A program made the translations under genes and the position numbers. Shown one piece after another: positions 25,123 to 34,206 of a DNA stretch of 44,970 nt. The notes beneath the pieces are model-generated. The model worked only from the letters and a program-made list of their open reading frames with translations, had not been told where the DNA came from and made no database searches. Within the stretch, counting starts at the first letter, position 1. Each line of letters begins with the position of its first letter. Origin of the DNA: Arthrobacter sp. H-02-3 (GTDB lineage: Bacteria; Actinomycetota; Actinomycetes; Actinomycetales; Micrococcaceae); NCBI RefSeq assembly GCF_003097355.1, contig NZ_PYUI01000030.1, forward strand, positions 1 through 44,970, read 5' to 3'.

Positions 25123-25605
25123 ATGGTTTTTGAGGTCGGCGAGACAGTAGTTTACCCTCACCACGGTGCAGCCAAAATTGAAGAAATCAAGATGCGCACC
25201 GTCAAGGGCGAAGAGAAGATGTATCTCAAGCTCAAGGTGGCTCAGGGTGATCTGACCATTGAAGTTCCAGCAGAAAACGTTGACCTGGTTGGGGTTCGGG
25301 ACGTAGTGGGCAAGGAAGGCTTGGAGCACGTATTTGACGTGCTGCGCGCCGAGTTCACTGAAGAGCCCACAAACTGGTCGCGTCGTTACAAGGCAAACCT
25401 GGAAAAGCTTGCTTCCGGTGACGTCATCAAGGTGGCAGAGGTCGTCCGCGACCTTTGGCGCCGCGATCACGACCGGGGACTCTCCGCGGGAGAGAAGCGC
25501 ATGCTGGCCAAGGCCCGCCAGATCCTTATTTCGGAACTGGCACTGGCTGAAAAGACGGATGAAGAGAAGGCTGCAAGCGTTCTCGACGAGGTCTTGGCTT
25601 CCTAG
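25123..25605 (+). CDS. carD: CarD family RNA polymerase-binding regulator
   Basis: This 160-residue essential actinobacterial transcription factor stabilises the open complex of RNA polymerase at promoters, including rRNA promoters. The start ATG at 25123 gives MVFEVGETVVYPHHGAAKIEE, the canonical N-terminus; the upstream ATG at 25072 would add 17 unrelated residues. The N-terminal CarD/RID domain holds ETVVYPHHGAAKIEEI, and the C-terminal DNA-binding domain includes EEPTNWSRRYKANLEKLASG and LWRRDHDRGLSAGEKRMLAKARQIL. A GGGG-type ribosome binding site lies upstream. Terminators follow at 25612-25633 and 25648-25680. Confidence 0.97.
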   Translation: MVFEVGETVVYPHHGAAKIEEIKMRTVKGEEKMYLKLKVAQGDLTIEVPAENVDLVGVRDVVGKEGLEHVFDVLRAEFTEEPTNWSRRYKANLEKLASGDVIKVAEVVRDLWRRDHDRGLSAGEKRMLAKARQILISELALAEKTDEEKAASVLDEVLAS

Positions 25606-25611
25606 CACAAG

Positions 25612-25680
25612 GCCGGCTCACCTAAGAGCCGGCGCAGATAAGAATCGAACCCCGGTGGCATCAGGCCGCCGGGGTTTCTT
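25612..25680 (+). terminator. Tandem hairpins ending carD
   Basis: The first hairpin pairs GCCGGCTC (25612-25619) with GAGCCGGC (25626-25633), without a T-run. The second pairs AACCCCGG (25648-25655) and GGC with GCC and CCGGGGTT (25669-25676), followed by TCTTCTT. The second is the better terminator. Confidence 0.75.
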
Positions 25681-25699
25681 CTTGCCCGTTGTCGGCGGC

Positions 25700-25775
25700 C
25701 CCCTCGGTTGCGCTATCAGTTGTGGTCCCTCTCAGCGCTCAGAAGCGCCACAAGTGATAGGGCAGCGGGGGGTGC
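25700..25775. repeat. Imperfect palindromic element
   Basis: A 13-base inverted repeat with one mismatch (CTATCAGTTGTGG at 25713-25725, CCACAAGTGATAG at 25748-25760) is extended outward by a C-rich left and G-rich right flank. It sits upstream of ispD. It could be a REP-like element or an operator; sequence alone does not tell. Confidence 0.5.
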
Positions 25776-25805
25776 TCGGGGGCGCGGGGACGTAGTCTTG
25801 TGCGC

Positions 25806-26639
25806 ATGGATACTGCACCGACGAACACGTCACCGGCCGGTCCCGTCACCGCGGTCATTGTTGTGGCTGCCGGCTCGGGCCAACGCCTGGGCTACGGCAT
25901 GCCCAAAGCCAAGGTGCCGTTGGGCGGGGATAGCATCCTCACCCACGCCCTGCGGGGCGTGGCCGCCGCCGGGATCGCGCAGCAAATCTGCGTTGCCATC
26001 CCCCCGGGAGATGCCGAACTGCGTGCGTTGTGCGAGGCCTTCGCGAAGGAGCTGGCGGCCGCACACCGCCGCAACGCGGCGACGGGTCACGCCCTCCAAG
26101 GTCCGGTCGTGACCGTCGTCGAGGGCGGTGCAAGCCGCGCCGAGTCAGTCCGCGCCGCGATGGCCGCGCTCCTGCCCGGTGTTGAATCCGTGCTGGTCCA
26201 CGACGCCGCCCGGGCACTAACGCCGGAATCCGTCTTTCACCGGGTCGCCGCCGCGCTGGGCGCCGGCGCCGCAGCCGTCATTCCCGTGATGCCGGTGGTG
26301 GACACTGTCAAGACCGTCGAACCGACCACCGGCGCCGGCGCCGCGGTGGCCCCCGAGCTGGTCACCGGGACGGCGCCCCGGGAGTCGCTCCGGGCCGTCC
26401 AGACGCCGCAGGGATTCGCCCTCGACACCCTCAAACGCGCCCACGAGGCCGCCGCCGGGTTCGACGCCGGACAGGCCGCCCTCGTCACGGACGACGCAAT
26501 GCTCGTGGAACTCCTCGGCGTGCCTGTCCACGCCGTGCGCGGTGCCAGCCAGTCCCTCAAGATCACCACGCCCCTGGACCTGGTCCTTGCCGAGGGGCTC
26601 CTCGAAGGACCCCTCGGCGCACGCTGGGTGGAGGGATGA
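25806..26639 (+). CDS. ispD: 2-C-methyl-D-erythritol 4-phosphate cytidylyltransferase
   Basis: This 277-residue enzyme makes CDP-methylerythritol in the non-mevalonate isoprenoid pathway. The nucleotidyltransferase N-terminus VIVVAAGSGQRLGYGMPKAKVPLGG is at about residues 16-40. Further family features are VLVHDAARAL, VQTPQGF, VTDDAMLVE and the C-terminal SLKITTPLDLVLAEGLL. The ATG at 25806 is chosen; a GTG at 25800 would add two residues. The stop overlaps the ispF start by four bases (ATGA). Length is at the upper end of the family because of an inserted Ala/Arg-rich stretch near residue 80-95. Confidence 0.96.
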   Translation: MDTAPTNTSPAGPVTAVIVVAAGSGQRLGYGMPKAKVPLGGDSILTHALRGVAAAGIAQQICVAIPPGDAELRALCEAFAKELAAAHRRNAATGHALQGPVVTVVEGGASRAESVRAAMAALLPGVESVLVHDAARALTPESVFHRVAAALGAGAAAVIPVMPVVDTVKTVEPTTGAGAAVAPELVTGTAPRESLRAVQTPQGFALDTLKRAHEAAAGFDAGQAALVTDDAMLVELLGVPVHAVRGASQSLKITTPLDLVLAEGLLEGPLGARWVEG

Positions 26640-27142
26640 GCATGTCCACCAACCCGCCCGTCATCCCCCGGACCGGAATCGGAATCGACGTCCACGCCTT
26701 CGCCGCCGAGGACCAGCCGCAACCGCTGTGGCTTGGCGGGCTCTTCTGGGAAGGGGAACGGGGGCTGTCCGGGCATTCCGACGGCGACCCCGTGGCGCAC
26801 GCTGCTGCCGACGCGCTCTTCTCCGCCTGCGGGGTGGGCGATCTCGGCACGCATTTCGGGACGGACCGGCCCGAGTATGCCGGCGCGTCCGGTGTGACCC
26901 TGCTGGCCGAGGCCGCCCGGATTGTCCGCGCTCACGGGTTCGAGATCGGCAATATCGCCGTGCAGTTTGTGGCCAACCGGCCGAAATTTGGCCCGCGGCG
27001 GGAGGAATCCCAGCGGGTCCTCAGCGACGCAGCCGGCGCGCCGGTCAGCGTCACGGCCACCACGAGCGACGGACTCGGGTTCGCCGGCCGCGGCGAGGGG
27101 ATCTCGGCCGTGGCAACGGCGCTCGTCTATCCGGTCGGCTGA
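26636..27142 (+). CDS. ispF: 2-C-methyl-D-erythritol 2,4-cyclodiphosphate synthase
   Basis: This 168-residue enzyme forms the cyclic diphosphate in the methylerythritol phosphate pathway. Zinc and substrate ligands are visible in GIDVHAF and GLSGHSDGDPVAHAAADAL, and later the GDLGTHFG motif. The C-terminal part shows ATTSDGLGFAGRGEGI. It forms a trimer in the cytosol. The ATGA overlap with ispD shows the two are co-transcribed and coupled, and the ispD-ispF pairing is standard. A small lipoprotein gene follows 97 bases later. Confidence 0.96.
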   Translation: MSMSTNPPVIPRTGIGIDVHAFAAEDQPQPLWLGGLFWEGERGLSGHSDGDPVAHAAADALFSACGVGDLGTHFGTDRPEYAGASGVTLLAEAARIVRAHGFEIGNIAVQFVANRPKFGPRREESQRVLSDAAGAPVSVTATTSDGLGFAGRGEGISAVATALVYPVG

Positions 27143-27238
27143 CCACCGCAGGTTGAACACTGCTGGCCTCCGTCACCTACGCTTGAGGGGGGACGACCCC
27201 GCCGTGACATCCCGTTCCGAACTGCCAGGAGACCTGCC

Positions 27239-27598
27239 TTGAAGAAGCTGCTGACCGCCGTCGTATTTGTGGCCGGGACCATGCTGAGCGGCTGTGCCGT
27301 CTCGACGACGGCGCCCCAGACTCCCAGCGCCACGCCGAAGATGAGCGTCGAGGACAGCTGCAAGTTCCTCAACACCGATACCTTCGTGCCCTCCGGGACC
27401 GCCAAGGAGCAGGCCGCGCAGATCGGGCAGCACTACCAGGAGGTCGCGGACAAGGTGGCGCCGGAGGTGGGCGCCCCCATCCAGCAGATGGCCGACATCA
27501 TGAAACAGGTTGCCGCGAGCCCCACGGGGGCTAAGACGGACGAACAGACGGCCCAGCTCACCGAGCAGATCAACAAGATCGGGCAGTACTGCAAGTAG
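27239..27598 (+). CDS. Small putative lipoprotein
   Basis: This 119-residue protein starts at TTG 27239 with AGGAGA seven bases upstream. The signal peptide MKKLLTAVVFVAGTMLSGC ends in a strong lipobox (LSGC). The mature part contains two Cys (DSCKFLN, and near the C-terminus GQYCK), which may form a disulfide, and helical stretches such as EQAAQIGQHYQEVADKV. It has no recognised domain. It lies between ispF and cysS on the same strand, but with gaps of about 97 bases on either side, so it may have its own promoter. Anchored on the outer face of the membrane, role unknown. Confidence 0.8.
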   Translation: MKKLLTAVVFVAGTMLSGCAVSTTAPQTPSATPKMSVEDSCKFLNTDTFVPSGTAKEQAAQIGQHYQEVADKVAPEVGAPIQQMADIMKQVAASPTGAKTDEQTAQLTEQINKIGQYCK

Positions 27599-27695
27599 GC
27601 TGCCGGACCGACTGCGCCGGAGTGGCCGCAAGGCAGTGGGCGCGGCGGCAGGCACGCCGGTGAGCCCGCGGAGCGCCATCGGCTAATCTGGAGCG

Positions 27696-29174
27696 GTGAC
27701 CCTGCGCTTTTACGACACAGCATCCGCCGAAGTCCGCGACTTCGTCCCCCTGGTACCTGGCCAGGTGAGCCTGTACTACTGCGGAGCAACCGTGCAGGGC
27801 ATGCCACATGTGGGCCACATCCGCTCCGCGATCGCATTCGACCAGCTGACCCGCTGGCTGCAGTACCGCGGTTTCCGCGTGACGGTGGTCCGCAACGTCA
27901 CGGACATCGACGACAAGATCCTCGCCAAGTCCGCGGCCTCCTTCGGTCCCGACTTTGAGGACGAACCCGGAGCCGTCCGCAACGAGGAATGGTGGGCGCT
28001 GGCCTACCGCTACGAGCAGGAATTCCTCAAGGCCTACGACACCTTGGGTGTCTCCCGCCCCACCTATGAGCCCCGCGCCACCGGCCATATCCCGGAAATG
28101 CACGCCCTCATCCAGCAGCTGATTGACCGCGGCCACGCCTATCCGGCCCTGGATGGCTCCGGCGACGTCTACTTCGACGTGCGCTCGTGGGACAAGTACG
28201 GCACGCTGACGCGCCAGAAAATCGACGACATGCAGGGTGCCCCGGACGCGGACCCGCGCGGCAAGAAGGATCCCCGCGACTTCGCGCTGTGGAAGGGCTA
28301 CAAGGAAGGGGAGCCGACGACGGCGAGCTGGTCCTCCCCGTGGGGCGCCGGCCGCCCGGGCTGGCACCTCGAATGCTCGGCGATGGTCACCAAATACCTC
28401 GGCACCGAGTTCGACATCCACGGCGGCGGGCTGGACCTGCGCTTCCCGCACCACGAAAACGAGATGGCCCAGTCCCAGGCGGCAGGCCACGGCTTCGCCA
28501 ACTTCTGGATGCACAACGGGATGGTCACCTACGCCGGCGAAAAAATGTCCAAGTCCATCGGCAACACCGTCAGCCCGGCGGAAATGCTCGAACTCGCCCC
28601 GGCCCGCGTCGTCCGCTACTACCTGGGGCAGGCGCAGTACCGCTCGGTCCTGGACTACCAGCCGACGTCCCTGCAGGAAGCGGCCGCCGCCGTCGAACGG
28701 ATCGACGGTTTCCTCAACCGGGCCGGCCGGGTCCTGCCTGACGCCTCGGCCACGGTTGCGGCCAGGTCCGCCCCACCCGAAGACTTGCCCGCCGCGTCCG
28801 TGCCGGAGGCGTTCGCGGCCGCCATGGACGATGACCTTAACGTCCCGCAGGCCCTGGCTGCGCTGCACGACGCCGTCCGGTCCGGGAATACGGCCCTCAC
28901 CGCGGGCGACCTCGATGCGGCCGGGCAGGCACTCAGCAACGTCACCGCCATGCTGGATGTCCTGGGCCTGAATGCCACGGCGGGGCCCCCCGCGGACGCG
29001 CACGCCACCACGGCTCTTGGCGTCCTTGTCGAGGCACAGCTGGAAGCGCGGGCCAAGGCCCGGGCCTCTAAAGACTGGGCTGCTTCCGACGCCATCCGGG
29101 ACACCCTCGCCGCCGCCGGCGTCGTCGTCGAGGACGGCCCGGACGGGGCCAGCTGGAGCCTGAAGCGCGGCTGA
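27696..29174 (+). CDS. cysS: Cysteinyl-tRNA synthetase
   Basis: This 492-residue cytosolic class I aminoacyl-tRNA synthetase charges tRNA-Cys. The zinc ligand Cys29 lies in YYCGATVQG, the HIGH signature is present as PHVGH (37-41), and KMSKS is at 283-287 (GEKMSKSIGN). The Zn-binding LECSAM and HHENEMAQS regions are in place. The C-terminal domain (DALRA/DSPDAH region) is of normal length. The start is GTG at 27696. It keeps the order ispD-ispF-cysS-rlmB, which I recall from mycobacteria, with the small lipoprotein gene inserted before it. Confidence 0.98.
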   Translation: MTLRFYDTASAEVRDFVPLVPGQVSLYYCGATVQGMPHVGHIRSAIAFDQLTRWLQYRGFRVTVVRNVTDIDDKILAKSAASFGPDFEDEPGAVRNEEWWALAYRYEQEFLKAYDTLGVSRPTYEPRATGHIPEMHALIQQLIDRGHAYPALDGSGDVYFDVRSWDKYGTLTRQKIDDMQGAPDADPRGKKDPRDFALWKGYKEGEPTTASWSSPWGAGRPGWHLECSAMVTKYLGTEFDIHGGGLDLRFPHHENEMAQSQAAGHGFANFWMHNGMVTYAGEKMSKSIGNTVSPAEMLELAPARVVRYYLGQAQYRSVLDYQPTSLQEAAAAVERIDGFLNRAGRVLPDASATVAARSAPPEDLPAASVPEAFAAAMDDDLNVPQALAALHDAVRSGNTALTAGDLDAAGQALSNVTAMLDVLGLNATAGPPADAHATTALGVLVEAQLEARAKARASKDWAASDAIRDTLAAAGVVVEDGPDGASWSLKRG

Positions 29175-29308
29175 ATAACTGCTGCTGCGCCGTCTGACAT
29201 CCAAGTCCGGCCTTGCCTCGGGCCATCCCTGATCGAGGATTTTACTCGGGTCAGTAGACTGGAGGTCAGACTTATCAACAAAGTACGTAACAAGCAGGGG
29301 TGGAACTC

Positions 29309-30310
29309 ATGGCCAACAACGGTCGCCGGTCGGTCAAAATGAAGAAGGGCCCTACCGTCGGAACCGGCGGTCACGGGCGCAAGGCACTTGAGGGCAAGGG
29401 CCCCACGCCGAAGGCGGAGGACCGCCCCTACCACAAGGCGTTTAAGAACAAGCAGCTCGCGGAACGCTCCGAGGCCAAGCGTGCCAGCGGAAGCCGCACC
29501 ACGAGCACCGCAGCCCGCGCCGGCCGCTCCGGTCCGAAGGGCCGCGCCACCGAAGAGGTCGTCACCGGCCGCAACTCGGTGGTCGAAGCGCTGCGCGCCG
29601 GCATCCCGGCCAAGGCCCTGCACGTCGCCGTCCGCATTGAAATGGACGACCGCGTCAAGGAATCCCTGAAGCTCGCCGCCGAACGCGGCATCCCGCTGAT
29701 GGAAACCGGCAAGCCCGAGCTCGACCGCATGACCGATGACGCCATCCACCAGGGCCTCGTGCTGCAGATTCCGCCGTACGAATACCAGGACGCCTACGAA
29801 CTCGCGGAAGAGACCCTCGAGGCCTGGAAGAAGGGCCACGTGGCCAACGCGCCGCTCTTCGTGGCACTGGACGGCATCACCGATCCCCGTAACCTCGGCG
29901 CGATCATCCGCTCCGTCTCGGCTTTCAGCGGCCACGGCGTCATCGTCCCGGAGCGCCGCTCCGTGGGCGTTACCGCCTCGGCCTGGAAGACCAGCGCCGG
30001 CGCGGCTGTCCGTGTACCGGTCGCACGCGCTGCCAACCTGAACAACACGCTCAAGGCGTTCAAGAACATGGGTATCTACGTGCTGGGGCTCGACGGCGAC
30101 GGCGACGTCTCCCTGCCCGATCTCGCCCTGGCCACCGAACCGGTCTGCCTCGTCGTGGGTTCCGAGGGCAAGGGCCTCAGCCGCCTGGTCCGCGAAAACT
30201 GCGACCAGATCGTCTCCATCCCGATCGACTCCGCCATGGAATCCCTGAACGCCTCCATGGCAGTCGGCATCTCCCTCTACGAGATCTCCCGCCAGCGCTC
30301 CGCTAAGTAG
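29309..30310 (+). CDS. rlmB: 23S rRNA 2'-O-methyltransferase, SpoU family (RlmB-like)
   Basis: This 333-residue enzyme probably methylates the ribose of a guanosine in 23S rRNA. The ATG at 29309 is chosen over the GTG at 29300. A basic, Lys/Arg/Gly-rich N-terminal extension (about residues 1-85) precedes the substrate-binding domain. The SpoU domain has the three motifs DGITDPRNLGAIIRS, VVGSEGKGLSRLVRENCD and IPIDSAMESLNASMAVGISLYE. The C-terminal trefoil-knot fold dimerises and binds SAM. The N-terminal extension is typical of actinobacterial members. Base G2251 is the usual target, inferred from the family. Confidence 0.93.
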   Translation: MANNGRRSVKMKKGPTVGTGGHGRKALEGKGPTPKAEDRPYHKAFKNKQLAERSEAKRASGSRTTSTAARAGRSGPKGRATEEVVTGRNSVVEALRAGIPAKALHVAVRIEMDDRVKESLKLAAERGIPLMETGKPELDRMTDDAIHQGLVLQIPPYEYQDAYELAEETLEAWKKGHVANAPLFVALDGITDPRNLGAIIRSVSAFSGHGVIVPERRSVGVTASAWKTSAGAAVRVPVARAANLNNTLKAFKNMGIYVLGLDGDGDVSLPDLALATEPVCLVVGSEGKGLSRLVRENCDQIVSIPIDSAMESLNASMAVGISLYEISRQRSAK

Positions 30311-30416
30311 TCCGCTTCCTCGGGGCTGGGTCCCGCCAGAACCGCAGTTTTGCCGTCGCTTAGACACCTCCCTGCACCTCGTGCGGCCGCAAGCGGCCTT
30401 GCTCGGTTCCGGTCGG

Positions 30417-30544
30417 CGATGCGCTCCTTAGCAAAACCCCGGTCCCGGCGATGCGCTCCTTAGCAAAACCCCGGTCCCGGCGATGCGCTCCTTAGCAAAA
30501 CCCCGGTCCCGGCGATGCGCTCCTTAGCAAAACTCCGGTTCCGT
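30417..30544. repeat. 32-bp tandem repeat, four copies
   Basis: The unit begins CGATGCGCTCCTTAGCAAAA and recurs at 30417, 30449, 30481 and 30513, an exact 32-base period. The last copy diverges slightly near its end (ACTCCGGTT rather than ACCCCGGTC). There are no spacers, so it is a tandem array and not CRISPR. Such arrays can vary in copy number between strains. Confidence 0.9.
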
Positions 30545-30608
30545 CTCTGACGCTCCCTCCGGAGTCAGGACGCGAATGTTACCTACGACGCTCAGTCGAT
30601 CCTGCGAC

Positions 30609-30660
30609 GCGCAAATGCCCTGTCGCTACCGGAATACCCGTAGCGACAGGGCATTTGCGC
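30609..30660. terminator. Long perfect hairpin between convergent genes
   Basis: Arms 30609-30629 and 30640-30660 pair perfectly over 21 bases, with a 10-base loop. There is no clear T-run, but the place between rlmB and the minus-strand nitrilase gene suggests a bidirectional terminator. Confidence 0.7.
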
Positions 30661-30719
30661 ATCGCCTGGCTAGATGCGCCGCGTCAGAGCAATAGGTCGA
30701 AGGTGACCGGGGAACCGAC

Positions 30720-31523
30720 TTAGAACTTATGGCGGTTGGCTAGGACCGGGAGGTTGGTTCGGGCTTCCTTGACTGTGGCGGTGTCCAGGTCGGCGAATAG
30801 TAGGCCGGGGGCGCCGTCGAGCTCTGCCAGGATGTCGCCCATGGGGGAGACCACCACGGAGTGCCCGACGCCGGTGGGGGCGGAGCCCTTGACCGGGTGG
30901 CCCACGCTGGCGGGGTCGCCCTGGCCGCAGGCGAGGACCAGAGTGGTGGAGTCCAGGGCGCGGGCGCGGGCCAGGAGCTTCCACTGCTCGGCCTTGCCGG
31001 GGCCCGAGCCCCAGGATGCGCACACAATGTTCACGTCGGCGCCGCGGTCCGCGTTTTCCGTGAAAAGGTCCGGGAATCGGATGTCGTAGCACGTGGCGAG
31101 GCCGAACGTCACGCCGTCGAGCTCAAAGGTGACGGGGTCGGCGCCGGCGTCGACCGTGTCCGACTCCGCGAAGCCGAAGGCGTCGAAGAGGTGGATTTTA
31201 TCGTAGCTGGCCTCGAGGCCGCGGCCGGTGACGAGCAGGGTGTTGCGCACCTTCGCGCCGTTGCCGGCGGTGCCGGGGGTGAACATCCCCGCGACGATGA
31301 CGATGTCGAATTCCGCGGCGAGGGCGCGCAGGCGTGATGCCCACGGACCGTCCAGCGGCTCGGCGATATCCAGAAGTGAATTTCCGAAAGCCCGCATGGC
31401 GGCTTCCGGGAACACCACCAGGTCCGCGCCGCCGGCTTTTGCCTGACGTGCATAGTCCTCTATGAGGGCCAGATTCGCGGCCGGATCGCGTCCGGTGATG
31501 ATTTGGGCTAATGCTGCGCGCAC
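30720..31523 (-). CDS. Carbon-nitrogen hydrolase (nitrilase family)
   Basis: This 267-residue cytosolic enzyme belongs to the nitrilase superfamily (amidase or omega-amidase type). The start is GTG at 31523 with GGAGG five bases upstream; a longer frame from 31535 is not preferred. The catalytic triad is Glu40 in VVFPEAAM, Lys109 in YDKIHLFDAF and Cys145 in TCYDIRFPDL. PMGDILAELDGAPGLL near the C-terminus matches the family. The substrate is unknown; relatives hydrolyse alpha-keto amides such as alpha-ketoglutaramate. It diverges from glgX and does not share its function in an obvious way. Confidence 0.92.
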   Translation of the reverse strand: MRAALAQIITGRDPAANLALIEDYARQAKAGGADLVVFPEAAMRAFGNSLLDIAEPLDGPWASRLRALAAEFDIVIVAGMFTPGTAGNGAKVRNTLLVTGRGLEASYDKIHLFDAFGFAESDTVDAGADPVTFELDGVTFGLATCYDIRFPDLFTENADRGADVNIVCASWGSGPGKAEQWKLLARARALDSTTLVLACGQGDPASVGHPVKGSAPTGVGHSVVVSPMGDILAELDGAPGLLFADLDTATVKEARTNLPVLANRHKF

Positions 31524-31639
31524 AATTACCTCCAACTCGGCGCTTCATTCCAGTATGCAGTGCGGCGCTTCCGTACACTGCAAAACGTCATGAAAACGAA
31601 AATGAGGGCCATTTGTTCGGCCCGGCTAAGCTTTAAGCA

Positions 31640-33754
<2,115 letters not shown>

Positions 33755-33776
33755 TCATCCGCAATCTAAGGACCCC

Positions 33777-34133
33777 ATGAAGATTTACTCGGCAGACACC
33801 TGGACCATTGAAGAACTCACAGAGCAAATCGACGACGCCGGCCGCCGCACCCTAGTGATCCCCGCCGCCGACACCAAGCAGGCGGTCCTGGAGACCTTCA
33901 GTAAAGTCCTGGACTTCCCCGAGGACGACGGCGTGGACCTGGACGCCCTGCATGACTCGCTGCACGACGTCGCCGATGCCGTGACGGACGACGGCGAGGC
34001 CCCTGTCACCTTCATCTGGCAGGTCCCGGCCGCGCTCCGCGCGGACCGCTCCTTCGGCGTCATCTGCGAAACCCTGCAGGACGCCGAGAGCTACGCCGGT
34101 ACGAGCCTGGCCGTCATCGCCGTCTGCCTCTAG
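33777..34133 (+). CDS. Barstar-like protein (orphan)
   Basis: This 118-residue acidic cytosolic protein resembles barstar, the intracellular inhibitor of barnase-type ribonucleases: a compact alpha/beta fold with VDLDALHDSLHDV in the place of the 'NLDALWD' contact helix. It starts at ATG 33777 with AAGGA upstream, 22 bases after the glgX stop, so it is probably co-transcribed with it. No barnase-like ribonuclease gene lies beside it. An inhibitor role is therefore only inferred from the fold; the protein could bind some other partner. It may be a conserved accessory protein of this cluster. Confidence 0.65.
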   Translation: MKIYSADTWTIEELTEQIDDAGRRTLVIPAADTKQAVLETFSKVLDFPEDDGVDLDALHDSLHDVADAVTDDGEAPVTFIWQVPAALRADRSFGVICETLQDAESYAGTSLAVIAVCL

Positions 34134-34158
34134 GCCCGGGTTCCGGGCCGCCAGCCGC

Positions 34159-34189
34159 GGCGGGCCGGCGTTGAGAACGCCGGCCCGCC
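34159..34189. terminator. Terminator between barstar-like gene and glgP
   Basis: A perfect 14-bp stem (34159-34172 with 34176-34189) surrounds a GAG loop. It sits between convergent genes and lacks a T-run. Another short palindrome (GCCCGG/CCGGGC) lies just before it. Confidence 0.75.
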
Positions 34190-34206
34190 AAGGCACGCTG
34201 GGCACG

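Larger units (their letters stand above)
30311..30719. other. Repeat-rich intergenic region between rlmB and nitrilase gene
   Basis: About 410 bases contain no gene. It holds a small palindrome (GGCCGCAAGCGGCC, 30384-30397), four 32-base tandem repeats (30417-30544) and a perfect 21-bp hairpin (30609-30660). The flanking genes are convergent, so termination signals are expected here. Confidence 0.6.

Noticed and set aside
25636..25660. GAATCGAACCCCGG looks like the 3' part of a tRNA
   Set aside because: No acceptor or anticodon arm is present on either strand; it is part of the carD terminator.
30417..30544. Possible CRISPR array
   Set aside because: Repeats are directly adjacent with no unique spacers and no cas genes nearby.
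33777..34133. A barnase-barstar toxin-antitoxin pair
   Set aside because: No ribonuclease gene is adjacent on either side, so a toxin-antitoxin system is not supported.
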